Below, piece after piece: positions 8,880-18,020 of a stretch of 64,000 bases of DNA; the stretch's first letter is position 1, and each line of letters begins with the position of its first letter. Made by a program: the position numbers and the translations under genes. Source of the DNA: Bacillota bacterium. GTDB taxonomy: Bacteria; Bacillota; SHA-98; Ch115. The notes beneath the pieces are model-generated. The model saw only the letters and a program-made list of their open reading frames with translations, was not told the DNA's origin and did not search any database. The stretch covers positions 32,589 through 96,588 of the forward strand of contig JABLXA010000009.1 of NCBI GenBank assembly GCA_013178415.1, read 5' to 3'.

Positions 8880-9584
8880 TCATTCACCCGCTTCCATCGG
8901 AGAGATCAGGTGTCCCTGTCTTTCCATGAAAAGACCGGTCCTTTCGATCGAATAGCCGAGGGGCCTGAAAGGACCAGTAAATATGGCATCTAAGACTTCG
9001 TCAGGCCGCACGCTCCCCCGATTACCCGTAGTAACAAGCATCTTGATAGATGGACATTCATCCGTCAATGAAAAACTGAGGCCGATGATCCTGGGCCTTA
9101 TGTTTATTTTCTCCTCTATTGTGTCTTTGGCGCGAGTGACGAAAAACTCCCTTTCGCTCATCATCGAGGAAATGCTCTTTTCCACAAATCCGGCAAGCCC
9201 CGGATATGCTTCCTCGGGCGCTACTATCTGCGCAGTGTACTTGGCCACGTCGATCACAGCAGAAAGGGGTTTCCAATGCCATGGAATGATCCGCGCATCC
9301 AATACGCGCATCCCGGATGGAAGAGATTCGTTCATTCTCCTGCGAAATTCCTCTTCGGCGATCGACTGGTCAAGCTCAAAGTCGGCAAATTCCGAGGTAC
9401 TAGATATCCCGAGGCCGAGCGCCGGCCCAAGGGAGATCTTCTGATGTGGGTGAAATCCCCTGGTGAGGGCCACTGCTATACCAGCCCTCCTGGCGGCACG
9501 CCCGATAGTGCGCATAAAATCAAGATGAGAAGTGAACCTTGCGTCCCCCTGTTTCGCCATTCTGGCACGTATCCTCATGGACAT
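8880..9584 (-). CDS. Radical SAM-linked protein of the TIGR03936 (DUF2344) family
   Basis: This 234-residue protein begins RIRARMAKQGDARFTSHLDFMRTI and contains RGFHPHQKISLGPALGLG, the hallmark of the family that always accompanies TIGR03960 radical SAM proteins. The start codon at 9584 follows the stop of that partner immediately. The family's reaction is not established; adjacency to rng and the ribosomal block suggests RNA or translation-linked chemistry, which is inference. Confidence 0.9.
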   Translation of the reverse strand: MSMRIRARMAKQGDARFTSHLDFMRTIGRAARRAGIAVALTRGFHPHQKISLGPALGLGISSTSEFADFELDQSIAEEEFRRRMNESLPSGMRVLDARIIPWHWKPLSAVIDVAKYTAQIVAPEEAYPGLAGFVEKSISSMMSEREFFVTRAKDTIEEKINIRPRIIGLSFSLTDECPSIKMLVTTGNRGSVRPDEVLDAIFTGPFRPLGYSIERTGLFMERQGHLISPMEAGE

Positions 9585-11489
9585 CTATACCTTGCCCCCA
9601 GTATATAGCTTGGGACTTGTCCTGAGAGTTGGGCAAACATCGCAACCAGTACAACGATCATATCGGCAATCGTGAGTGATCTCACCGCGTAAAGCTCGTC
9701 CATACTCTTCCTTCAGATAATCTTTACTTACGCCAGCGCTTATATGATCCCAGGGAAGAACTTCATCTAGCCCAATTGCTCTCGTTGCATAAAAATCAAT
9801 GGAGAGCCCCACATCATTGAAGGCTGACCGCCATCTGTCGAGGCTGAATTCCTCACCCCATGCATCGAGACGGCTCCCAAGCTCCCAGGCCCGCATCAAG
9901 GCCTTGGACACATTTCTATCTCCCCTTGAAATGGCCGCCTCCACAAGGCTCATTCCCGCGTCATGCCAATTAAGACTGATCCCCTTTCCAGTCAGGCGTC
10001 TCTTCAGAAATCCCTGTTTCCTGCGGAGTTCTTCGATCGGGACCTGACCGCACCATTGAAATGGAGTATGGGGCTTTGGAACAAATGACGCGACGCTTGC
10101 CGTGACCCTGGGAGATCTCCTGGCTTCACTGGATCCCTTTTTTCGAGAGTTCATTCCAAGCTCATGTACGGCCTTTGTCAGACGAACTATTCCTTCTAGG
10201 TCTTCATCTGTCTCCGTAGGAAGCCCGATCATAAAGTAGAGTTTTATGAGGTCCCAGCCCCCGTCGAAAGCCGCTCTGGCGGCCTCCATCAGGTCTTCTT
10301 CTTTAACGCCCTTATTTATAACATTTCGTAATCTCTGAGAACCTGCTTCAGGAGCAAAGGTAAGGCCTGTCTTCCTGCTTTTCTCTACTTCACGGGCCAG
10401 GTCAACGGAAAAAGAGTCTACACGAATAGATGGGAGAGAAATGGTTACCCCATGAGGGGTATACCGCTCTACAAGATCGTGCAGCACCTGGGCTGCACAT
10501 GAATAATCCAGGATGCTGAGCGCAGATAATGAAATCTCATCATATCCCGTATTCCTGTAGATCCTGCCTGCCAGATCAACGATGCTCTCTGGAGAGCGTT
10601 CGCGAACAGGTCGATATATCATTCCGGCTTGGCAAAATCTGCATCCCCTTGTACACCCTCTAAAAGCTTCCAGCATGGCGCGATCGTGGACCACCTCCAT
10701 GAATGGCACCACGAATTCATCTGGAAAGACGGCCTTATCAAGATCCTTCACAATCCTCTTTTTTACAACCTGGGGGATACCTGAAATCGTAGGCTCGACC
10801 CCTTTCAGCTCACCTCCATCATCATATACCGGTCTATAATAAGACGGCACGTAGACCCCATCAATCTGACTCATCCTGCGGATTTTCTCACGGCGGGGCG
10901 CCCCACCCCTTTTCAGCTCCTTATAGCAGTCCACAATTTCGCCGACAATTTCCTCCCCTTCCCCTATCACGAAAAGGTCGATAAAAGGCCAAAGCGGCTC
11001 AGGATTATAGGCTCCCGGACCACCTGCCAGGACCAATGGATCATCCTCGCCACGCGCCTCGGAAGTAAGAGGTATGCCAGCTAGATCAAGCATATTGAGG
11101 ATAGCGGTGTAGCTCAACTCATACTGAAGGGTGAACCCCACAAGGTCGAAGGAACGGGCGGGAACCCGCGATTCAAGCGAGAAAAGCGGGATTCCATGCT
11201 CCCTCATGGCATCTTCCATATCCCGCCATGGCGCATACACCCTTTCCGCGCATGTATCACTCCGTTGATTCAAAATATAATAGAGTATTTTAAGCCCCAG
11301 GTGAGACATGCCTACATCATAGATATCCGGGAAGGCCAGGAGAAAAGTCACATCGCAATCTTCGTGCTTCTTCTTTATGACCCCCCACTCGTTTCCGATA
11401 TAACGCCCTGGCTTGCTCACCTTCAGGAGCAAATCATCATTGAGAACCCTACTAATATCTTCGGCTGATAGAGAAGCCCCGTCTGCCAC
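9585..11489 (-). CDS. B12-binding-type radical SAM protein of the TIGR03960 family
   Basis: The 634-residue protein has an N-terminal B12-binding-like region (FPDIYDVGMSHLGLKIL) and a radical SAM core with CTRGCRFCQAG (Cys279, Cys283, Cys286). The C-terminal cysteine cluster CRYDRCTGCDVC may bind another iron-sulfur centre. It belongs to the same operon as the TIGR03936 partner that follows immediately and the RNase G gene. GAAGGAGC precedes the start. The substrate is unknown. Confidence 0.9.
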   Translation of the reverse strand: MADGASLSAEDISRVLNDDLLLKVSKPGRYIGNEWGVIKKKHEDCDVTFLLAFPDIYDVGMSHLGLKILYYILNQRSDTCAERVYAPWRDMEDAMREHGIPLFSLESRVPARSFDLVGFTLQYELSYTAILNMLDLAGIPLTSEARGEDDPLVLAGGPGAYNPEPLWPFIDLFVIGEGEEIVGEIVDCYKELKRGGAPRREKIRRMSQIDGVYVPSYYRPVYDDGGELKGVEPTISGIPQVVKKRIVKDLDKAVFPDEFVVPFMEVVHDRAMLEAFRGCTRGCRFCQAGMIYRPVRERSPESIVDLAGRIYRNTGYDEISLSALSILDYSCAAQVLHDLVERYTPHGVTISLPSIRVDSFSVDLAREVEKSRKTGLTFAPEAGSQRLRNVINKGVKEEDLMEAARAAFDGGWDLIKLYFMIGLPTETDEDLEGIVRLTKAVHELGMNSRKKGSSEARRSPRVTASVASFVPKPHTPFQWCGQVPIEELRRKQGFLKRRLTGKGISLNWHDAGMSLVEAAISRGDRNVSKALMRAWELGSRLDAWGEEFSLDRWRSAFNDVGLSIDFYATRAIGLDEVLPWDHISAGVSKDYLKEEYGRALRGEITHDCRYDRCTGCDVCPTLRTSPKLYTGGKV

Positions 11490-11551
11490 TGCATTGCCTG
11501 CTCCTTCTTAATGATATCTGCCTCTTATATTGATGTCGACGATTATATTGT

Positions 11552-11557
11552 ATTATA
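11552..11557 (-). promoter_or_regulatory. Extended -10 promoter for the TIGR03960-TIGR03936-rng operon
   Basis: TGGTATAAT on the minus strand gives a perfect -10 (11552-11557) with a TGn extension. No good -35 is visible at the proper spacing (CATTAT), which fits an extended -10 promoter. Start near 11545. Confidence 0.5.
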
Positions 11558-11594
11558 CCATAAAGGATATGGCCATAATGCCGCGGTGATATCT

Positions 11595-12464
11595 CTATAA
11601 TAAACGATCGACAGAGATATCTACGCCATACCGTGTCGCCCCAGAGATTATCGCGTCTTCCGACAGGATCCCCTTTACGCCGCCCACCTCATCCAAAACG
11701 AATATAACATGATATTTGTGGGGTACGAAACGCCGGATTATAGCCATGAGATGCGTGGATCCCCGGACTGCCAGGGCCTCCACGCTCAACACGCGCTCCC
11801 TGTTCAGGGCTCCAATTTTCCTTACCAACTGCTTTGCCTGAGTGAATCCTGCTTGACGTCTCTCCTTTGTCACGGCACCGAGAAGAAAGATCGAAACTAT
11901 TGGAGCGGTGACATTCAGCCATCCAAGAGCAAAGCCCACAATTGATAGAATAGCGAGCAGAATTGATAGAATAGACCCCACCCGGATCATGACAAAGGTG
12001 GCATCGCGTAAGCCCATATGAGGGACCAGCGCCGCCCGGAGAACCCGTCCCCCGTCCAATGGCAAAATAGGAAGGGCATTGAACGTAGCCAATGCTAGAT
12101 TGGATTCTATCATGAAATCCCAGATACCTTCAAATACTTTAAAATTTGACGCGCACCATATTCCGCCAAGCACCAGAAGGAGATTGGCAACGGGGCCGGA
12201 GAGCGCGACCATTATCTCAGCTGCAGGGTCTATCTCTAGGGGATCCTGAAGGCGGGCAACCCCTCCAAATGGCAAGATCTCTATCTCATCAACCTTCATG
12301 CCATAACAAGAGGCGACGATAACGTGAGTTGCCTCATGTATCAGGACGATTCCAAAGATCAGGGCGATCTCCCACAGAAGCCCGGCCCATGCATAAACGA
12401 TGAAAAGGACCAGGAAGAGGTTGTCAAAGGCTATGCGCACGCCTTGAATCTTTGCGAGCGTCAT
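11595..12464 (-). CDS. spoIVFB: Site-2 protease of the M50/SpoIVFB family
   Basis: This intramembrane zinc metalloprotease has HEATH (metal histidines and catalytic Glu, about residues 43-47) in a transmembrane helix and a second motif NALPILPLDGG (about 129-139) giving the third metal ligand. Four to six hydrophobic spans precede a cytosolic CBS-like C-terminus (FVLDEVGGVKGILSED). SpoIVFB cleaves pro-sigma-K in the mother cell during sporulation. Its M23-type neighbour immediately upstream mirrors the spoIVFA-spoIVFB order near rplU in Bacillus, which supports the name. The start at 12464 is chosen for AAGGGTGAT upstream; a GTG lies at 12476. Confidence 0.85.
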   Translation of the reverse strand: MTLAKIQGVRIAFDNLFLVLFIVYAWAGLLWEIALIFGIVLIHEATHVIVASCYGMKVDEIEILPFGGVARLQDPLEIDPAAEIMVALSGPVANLLLVLGGIWCASNFKVFEGIWDFMIESNLALATFNALPILPLDGGRVLRAALVPHMGLRDATFVMIRVGSILSILLAILSIVGFALGWLNVTAPIVSIFLLGAVTKERRQAGFTQAKQLVRKIGALNRERVLSVEALAVRGSTHLMAIIRRFVPHKYHVIFVLDEVGGVKGILSEDAIISGATRYGVDISVDRLL

Positions 12465-12525
12465 TGCCCAAATCACCCTTCCTGGTGCGGATCAAAAAAG
12501 CGCTAACATCTTTCGGCTGGAATGA

Positions 12526-13506
12526 CTACCTCCTCTCGAACGAGGCTCTCTCAATGAACTCGAGAGGATTCACCGCCTTCCCATTGCGCCTGACTTCAAA
12601 ATGCAAGTGTGGCCCAGTAGATAGGCCGCTGCTGCCAACCTCGGCGATTTTCTGTCCGGCAAACACTCGGGCCCCTCGCCTCACCATGAGCCTGGAACAA
12701 TGGGCATATAGTGTCGCTATACCGTCATCGTGCTGGATCTCTACCAGGAGTCCATACGACCCTGCAAGCCCGGCCCTTGTTACACGTCCTGCAGAGGCCG
12801 CGACGACCGGAGTGCCGGGTTTCACGGCCACATCGATACCTTCATGAAACAAACGCTTCCTATATACTGGATGAATCCTCCATCCATATCCGTCAGTTAT
12901 CTCACCCTGGACAGGCGCGATGAATTCTGCCCCACGTTCGCGGGCCTTGTCCCCCGCCTCCGGCGATTTCGGCGGAGTTACGCGAATCTGAGATTGCTTG
13001 GGCTCTTCATGTTCCTCTTGAATTGCATGCTCCGACTCTGGAGATCTAGCGGCAGCCTGTAGCTGTGGCACCTCGGCAGACTGTGCCTGGCTCATGGCCT
13101 GGCTCATGGCCTCAGTGGGCCGGTCAGCGACCAGCCCACCACGATCGGGAAGGCTATGCGAACGATCGATAGCACCCGGCGGCTTCTCTGGCACCGGCGA
13201 TGCTTTTTCTATTGCCTTGCCTGCCAAATCTCCGGGGGCTTCATTCTGAGGAGGATTTGCCGCCGAATTGCCCCCGGGCATTATCCCTGCATCCGCTAAG
13301 TCCGGCCAAAGACTATCCAGCTCAGCAGCTAGATAACTCTGAATCCCTCTTATTGATTCCCTATAGTCTGGTTCAAAACTTAATATATGTGAGATTTGAT
13401 CAAGCGCCATCTTGGCCCATGGCGCATTTATCTCGCTTATTGCCCCGACTACTACGAAAATACAAAGTGAAACAAGGGAGTTTCTGAGCAAAGTCTTCTT
13501 GGACAC
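12526..13506 (-). CDS. spoIVFA: Membrane-anchored M23 (LytM) peptidase, SpoIVFA-like
   Basis: An N-terminal membrane span (NSLVSLCIFVVVGAISEI) is followed by a proline/alanine/glutamate-rich linker and a LytM domain. The domain keeps all zinc and catalytic residues: HEGID (His221, Asp225), YAHC (His269) and HLHFE (His300, His302). It should thus be an active endopeptidase. SpoIVFA in Bacillus is an inhibitory partner of SpoIVFB with a LytM-like domain, and position suggests the same role. The linker contains a nucleotide-level tandem duplication encoding AMSQAMSQ. The start is the GTG at 13506 with GGGGAG upstream; a TTG lies at 13518. Confidence 0.8.
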   Translation of the reverse strand: MSKKTLLRNSLVSLCIFVVVGAISEINAPWAKMALDQISHILSFEPDYRESIRGIQSYLAAELDSLWPDLADAGIMPGGNSAANPPQNEAPGDLAGKAIEKASPVPEKPPGAIDRSHSLPDRGGLVADRPTEAMSQAMSQAQSAEVPQLQAAARSPESEHAIQEEHEEPKQSQIRVTPPKSPEAGDKARERGAEFIAPVQGEITDGYGWRIHPVYRKRLFHEGIDVAVKPGTPVVAASAGRVTRAGLAGSYGLLVEIQHDDGIATLYAHCSRLMVRRGARVFAGQKIAEVGSSGLSTGPHLHFEVRRNGKAVNPLEFIERASFERR

Positions 13507-13567
13507 TTCTCTCCCCAACCCGAGAAATATGATTCAGGTTGCCTCCATATAGAGCATATTATGAGAT

Positions 13568-14809
13568 TTAGTGGAATATGCCCAGCTGGTTCACCCTTAA
13601 TCTCACTTCTGTCTTTATTTCGACATTTGGAAACTCCATTTTCCATTGTTCTGGATCAAATTCGTCGGGGAATTGCCTTCTGACGTCCTCGCCCAGGCCC
13701 AGTGCATCGACACGGAGGTCCTTCTGAAGCTTTCTGACAAGGCCATTTACTGTGCTTGACATGGTTTGTCTACATTTTTCCACGATCTGGGCATGGGTCT
13801 TATCCTTACCAGGAAGCAAATGTATGTCCTGCGCCTCCAAAACATTGCCTGTCGCGGACAGGTGAAGGGCGATCACATATCCCGTTTTGCCCCGCCTGAC
13901 ACTCCGGTATGATTTCAAATCGAGAATCTGGACAACCACCTTTTTGTCATGCTCTATGGGAACACTTATCACAATATTTGCTCCCCGGCGGTTGCCCATG
14001 AGCCATCCAAAGGCGGTGGCGTCCTTGCCCTCGAGCCATCCAACCAGCCGTCCATCCTTGAAGACGCCGAACCCCGAGATCTCGAGCCGATCTTGTTCTT
14101 CCTTGGAGACGCCTTTCTGTCCGCCCCCGGCTGTGTCCTTGCCCTTTCCTTCGCCGCCCTTTTCCGGCTTTGCCCGGATGGCCCTGATCCGGGGGAGGAA
14201 GAGCTGCCTTGATGGGGTATTGAGAAGCATATATGTCCTCCAGAGTTCCACTCTGAGAGACCTAGGCGTATCCAGACCATCTTTGTAAAAATAGCGTTCC
14301 AAGTAAATGACCTGAAAAAGCTCAGCAGGAGGGCTTGCCTCGATGGCATCAGCTGCATCTCCCTCTGATACCAAAACGGCAGCGGTACCATCCATAGCCG
14401 GGTGCCGGAAGAGCCCATCCAGCTTATCATCAATTCCTTTCCTGGCTAGTGATTCCCCAATTATCACTGACCTCAAGTGTCCCAGGTCGATAATCCTGTC
14501 AGTCTTCTCCCCCAGCAGCCCCAGGGTATCAGCGAAGGTCTCCGCCGAGGCGCTTATGATCTGCACCGCCGGACCCGCAGGCCCGCCCCCACCCCCGGCT
14601 CCTCCGCCAGCTACCCCTCTCGGGATCGGGATTACTGCTTTCAACTTGAACTTTCCGCCTTTGTCCATATCGACCGCAAGGGCCGAAATGAACGCTCTAT
14701 GATCCACCTCCGCGATGTCCCAACATCCGGATGAAAAGAGAGCTACACCCGCCAGAAAGATGAACATCACAATTAGACGCATGCGATAAGAAGTTGAAGC
14801 AAGATTCAT
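13568..14809 (-). CDS. gerAC: Spore germination lipoprotein GerC
   Basis: This third subunit of a nutrient germinant receptor is a lipoprotein on the outer face of the spore inner membrane. The 413-residue protein has a signal sequence with lipobox LFSSGC (Cys29) followed by WDIAEVDHRAFISALAVD, the standard GerC opening. A glycine-rich insert (GGGAGGGGG) follows residue 70, and a lysine/glycine-rich insert lies in the middle (GGEGKGKDTAGGGQK). It directly abuts the gerB gene (one after the other with no gap). Confidence 0.93.
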   Translation of the reverse strand: MNLASTSYRMRLIVMFIFLAGVALFSSGCWDIAEVDHRAFISALAVDMDKGGKFKLKAVIPIPRGVAGGGAGGGGGPAGPAVQIISASAETFADTLGLLGEKTDRIIDLGHLRSVIIGESLARKGIDDKLDGLFRHPAMDGTAAVLVSEGDAADAIEASPPAELFQVIYLERYFYKDGLDTPRSLRVELWRTYMLLNTPSRQLFLPRIRAIRAKPEKGGEGKGKDTAGGGQKGVSKEEQDRLEISGFGVFKDGRLVGWLEGKDATAFGWLMGNRRGANIVISVPIEHDKKVVVQILDLKSYRSVRRGKTGYVIALHLSATGNVLEAQDIHLLPGKDKTHAQIVEKCRQTMSSTVNGLVRKLQKDLRVDALGLGEDVRRQFPDEFDPEQWKMEFPNVEIKTEVRLRVNQLGIFH

Positions 14810-15925
14810 TTATCCTCCAACCTTGCCTTTATTCTTGGCTTTGACGCTGCCCCCGCGAAGATGCGCCGCCAATAGCGTGATCAGGGGCAAGACTATAGTC
14901 GTGATCCATCCGAGGGCCACATAAATATCGTCAAACGTATGAAATTCCATATAACTCCTTGGAAACATACTCATAAAGGTCCATGGCAGCAGTAAGGCGA
15001 ACATCATGTGACGATGGTGCTTCAGGCCAGCAAGCTCCGCCATAGCGACGCTGCTGAGGTAGAGAAATACTGTGGTACTCACTGTAGCCATTATGTGCCA
15101 TGCCACTGTTGCAAAATAGAGGAGTTTCTCCACGGGAAAACCACTGAACCTGGTGATTCTGATAACGATCCAAAAAGGCCATAGGATCAGTTTGGCCACA
15201 GGCATTCCAAATACCATGACCGGATAGGCGAATGTCGGTGCAAAGAAAGCCGCGGCAGCCACCGTCGCCCAAAATGCTATGATGCCCCCCCTATGAGGGT
15301 TCGCCATATAAGGTTGGATCATATATAAAAGGGCAAACCCCCTGAACATATAGGCAGCGAACCAAAACTTCAAGGTCACATACTGACGCGCCGGAAATTT
15401 AAACACAGGCAGGAGATTGCGGAATTCAGCATGCTGTAATGGGGCAGTCAGCATGAACACAAGGAGAGGAATGAGAACCAGTGTCACAGCCTCCGTGAAT
15501 CTAGAAAGCCTCTCGAGCCCGCCCCAGGCCAGGTAGGCCACGCTCAAAGCGCCGCCCAAAAAGATGGCAAGCACCGGGGTTTCGTAAAGGAGCGCGAGTC
15601 TCACGGCCCGGGCCATCAGGAAACTGTCATGTGCTCCGGCCACAAGGTACCAGATGGCAAGCAAAAGAGTGAAGATAAATCCCAGAACTCCGCCCATGGA
15701 ACTCCGCGAGTAGCGAGCATATGTTTCCCCGGGAAATCGTCTGGCCAGCAGCGATGAGATCAATATCCCCGCAGTGGCCACAATGAGCCCCACGAGTATG
15801 AGCTGCCACCCGCCATATTCCAAGATCCAGTATGCCTTTGAAGGCTGTGTGAAGACGGGAGTAGAGATTGTCGTAATGAACACCAGGAGGAAAACCTGCC
15901 AATCAGAGACCTTGCCCTTATGCAT
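14810..15925 (-). CDS. gerAB: Spore germination permease GerB
   Basis: This integral membrane subunit of the germinant receptor belongs to the amino-acid/polyamine transporter superfamily. At 371 residues it has about ten hydrophobic spans and the opening KVSDWQVFLLVFITTISTPVFTQP usual for GerB. It overlaps the end of gerA by eight bases. In the family, GerB takes part in recognising the germinant. Confidence 0.93.
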   Translation of the reverse strand: MHKGKVSDWQVFLLVFITTISTPVFTQPSKAYWILEYGGWQLILVGLIVATAGILISSLLARRFPGETYARYSRSSMGGVLGFIFTLLLAIWYLVAGAHDSFLMARAVRLALLYETPVLAIFLGGALSVAYLAWGGLERLSRFTEAVTLVLIPLLVFMLTAPLQHAEFRNLLPVFKFPARQYVTLKFWFAAYMFRGFALLYMIQPYMANPHRGGIIAFWATVAAAAFFAPTFAYPVMVFGMPVAKLILWPFWIVIRITRFSGFPVEKLLYFATVAWHIMATVSTTVFLYLSSVAMAELAGLKHHRHMMFALLLPWTFMSMFPRSYMEFHTFDDIYVALGWITTIVLPLITLLAAHLRGGSVKAKNKGKVGG

Positions 15926-17624
15926 TTCCCGGCCCCTTCCTGCGCGATGGGAGCCTTAGGGGTTTCCGGGTCCTGCGCCTTTTCCCGGGAGAGCCGGTGG
16001 AGGAACCCGGCGGCATGCGCTGATCATCGGAATGACCGGCCCCAGGCTGATCCCCTGGCCCACGCTTTTCGCTTTCATCCTGAAAGGTCCGGGGGCGCCT
16101 ATCAAGCCTCCACCACGGGGCTCTCCACAACATATCCTTCGCCAGGTCCCCTCCCCTGACCGGAGCCACCGGGCTCAGATATGGTATGCCAAAGGAATCC
16201 TGCATTACAAGATAGGCCAGCAGGATTATGAATCCAAGGGTGACCCCGTAAAGGCCGAAGAACGCTGCCAGGAAGGAAAGTATGAATTTGGACATCCGCC
16301 ACGCAAGGGCAAGCTCGTAGTTTGGCATGGTAAATATACCGATGGCTGTAGCTGCCACGACTATTATCATTATGTTGCTTATGATTCTTGCCTGAGCTGC
16401 CGCGGTCCCTATAATCAGCCCACCTACTACCGTGGCGGATGCCCCTATATATGTCGGCAGCCTGCTGGAAGCCTCGCTCAACAGCTCCATAGCCAGGTCC
16501 ATGAGAAAAACCTCCACGATGGCCGGATACGGGATACCCTCCCTTGATGCGGCTATGGCCAAAGCCATGCCAAGAGGGATTATATCTGGGTTCACTGCCG
16601 CCAGAGCGACATAAAGCGATGGCAAGAATAGCCCGAGCGCCAAGCCGACGGTTCTTATGAGCCGAATGAAAGTCGCGGAAATCCATCTATGATAATAGTC
16701 GTCTGATGCTTGCATGAGGGTTGGTAACACTGCCGGGACAAGCAGCACAAACGGTGTATTGTCAGTTAGAACCGCTATCTGCCCCTGCAGGATCCCACCG
16801 GCTACCCTATCAGGCCTTTCAGTAGAAAGCCCCTTTGGAAAAGGCGATAGTGCAGGCTGAGACAATAGTTCCTCCAATGCCCCGCTTCCCAGGATCCGAT
16901 CGGCCTTTATCGCTTTGATGCGCCCCTCGAGATTTGCAACCACATCCGCGTCAGCAACACCAGCGAGATACGCTATTGAAACATGGGTCTGGTTCCGGGT
17001 ACCTACCTTGAATGCCTTTATGATCAAGTCCGGGTCATTTATCCGCCTTCTCAATATGGCCGTATTTGTCCTGATATTCTCCGTGAAACTATCGCGAGGG
17101 CCTCGGACAGCTGGCTCAGATATGGGTTGCTGGACAGATCTCTGGGGCCATCCCTTGGTATTTATCATGAGGACCTTATCATGGCCCTCAAAAAACATTG
17201 CGGTGTTGCCGGAGAGAATATCAGAAAGGACATCGGCCACCTTATCCAGGGTCATGACCTCAGTCACCTGAAGTATATAATCTAAGACCACCTCAGGGAC
17301 ATCCTCAGGCCTCGCCTTCACCAAATCGTTTCTGGCTCTGTACATCAAAGACTCCAGGATATCCCGGTCGACCTGCACTTTATCTATCATGCCGTCGACC
17401 AGAACGGCAGCAGCCCGGAGATCTTTCCTACCAGCGACGTTGAATTCACGGATCAAAACATCACTACTGCGGCCGATGGTCTTTTTGATTAATTCAAGGT
17501 TTTCACCGAGCTTGGTTGAAAATCTCTCGGGGAATTCAGCCGGGGTCTGATCAAAACCCAATCCCAATCCATCCTTTTTTAGCGCAATGCTAGATTCCCT
17601 GCTGCGCGGCCCCCTTTCTCCCAA
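15918..17624 (-). CDS. gerAA: Spore germination protein GerA (first receptor subunit)
   Basis: The 568-residue GerA subunit has an N-terminal soluble domain (SSDVLIREFNVAGRKDLRAAAVLVDGMID), the conserved RGPRDSFTENIRTNTAILRRRI segment and a C-terminal half with several membrane spans (PFVLLVPAVLPTLMQASDDYYHRW; then LPTYIGASATVVGGLIIGTAAAQA). The extreme C-terminus is long and rich in Arg, Gly and Pro. A TTG at 17624 lies inside a T-tract and lacks a ribosome site; a TTG near 17561 with GGATGG upstream fits the usual GerA N-terminus better. Together with gerB and gerC it forms one operon, expected to be forespore-specific. Confidence 0.92.
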   Translation of the reverse strand: MGERGPRSRESSIALKKDGLGLGFDQTPAEFPERFSTKLGENLELIKKTIGRSSDVLIREFNVAGRKDLRAAAVLVDGMIDKVQVDRDILESLMYRARNDLVKARPEDVPEVVLDYILQVTEVMTLDKVADVLSDILSGNTAMFFEGHDKVLMINTKGWPQRSVQQPISEPAVRGPRDSFTENIRTNTAILRRRINDPDLIIKAFKVGTRNQTHVSIAYLAGVADADVVANLEGRIKAIKADRILGSGALEELLSQPALSPFPKGLSTERPDRVAGGILQGQIAVLTDNTPFVLLVPAVLPTLMQASDDYYHRWISATFIRLIRTVGLALGLFLPSLYVALAAVNPDIIPLGMALAIAASREGIPYPAIVEVFLMDLAMELLSEASSRLPTYIGASATVVGGLIIGTAAAQARIISNIMIIVVAATAIGIFTMPNYELALAWRMSKFILSFLAAFFGLYGVTLGFIILLAYLVMQDSFGIPYLSPVAPVRGGDLAKDMLWRAPWWRLDRRPRTFQDESEKRGPGDQPGAGHSDDQRMPPGSSTGSPGKRRRTRKPLRLPSRRKGPGNA

Positions 17625-17661
17625 TAAAAAAGAGGACCGGCAGTATATATACTTGCCGACC
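17622..17661 (-). terminator. Hairpin with T-tract between the DarA-like gene and gerA
   Basis: On the minus strand an imperfect stem (17634-17661, core GGCA/TGCC around TATATA) is followed by TCTTTTTTATTG. It should end the transcript of the MFS and DarA-like genes and isolate the ger operon. The T-tract reaches the first possible gerA start codon. A TGAATA sequence about 18 bases upstream of the hairpin could be a sporulation-type -35. Confidence 0.5.
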
Positions 17662-17693
17662 CTCCGCCATCCCTATTCAGCGGTCTTTTCCCG

Positions 17694-18020
17694 TTAGATG
17701 TGTTCGAAGCGCTCCACGGAAAGAACGAAGATTATTGCGCCGCCCGTCTCTACATTTATCGGCATGGTAGGAGCGATGAACTGACCCTGTTCAGGGGTAA
17801 ACTGTGGCGCGACACGAGTTCTTCTGGGACAGGTCTCCCTGATCAAATCAATTACCTCATCGACCTTGCCATCCCCTGTCCCAATAAACAGTGTGGTATT
17901 GCCTTCCCTCAGAAAGCCTCCCGTGGAGGCGAGTTTTGTGGCGCCAATCCGCCGTTCCGCCAGAGAATCCAACAGGACGATACTATCGTTATCCTTCACA
18001 ATGGCGATTATGAGTTTCAC
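17694..18020 (-). CDS. darA: DarA/PstA-like cyclic di-AMP receptor (PII-like)
   Basis: This 108-residue PII-like protein begins MKLIIAIVKDNDSIVLLDSLAERRIGATKLASTGGFL, the DarA/PstA (YaaQ) signature. Members trimerise and bind c-di-AMP at the subunit interfaces; TKLASTGGFL and the GTGDGKVDEV loop are the ligand region. The matching synthase, cdaA, is at 53461-54312. It overlaps the MFS stop by four bases, which suggests that the two are co-translated. The downstream effect of this receptor is not known. Confidence 0.88.
   Translation of the reverse strand: MKLIIAIVKDNDSIVLLDSLAERRIGATKLASTGGFLREGNTTLFIGTGDGKVDEVIDLIRETCPRRTRVAPQFTPEQGQFIAPTMPINVETGGAIIFVLSVERFEHI

Noticed and set aside
13969..14433. 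154-codon minus-strand frame inside gerC
   Set aside because: It is an alternative frame of the GC-rich gerC insert; the gerC frame has the lipobox and family motifs.
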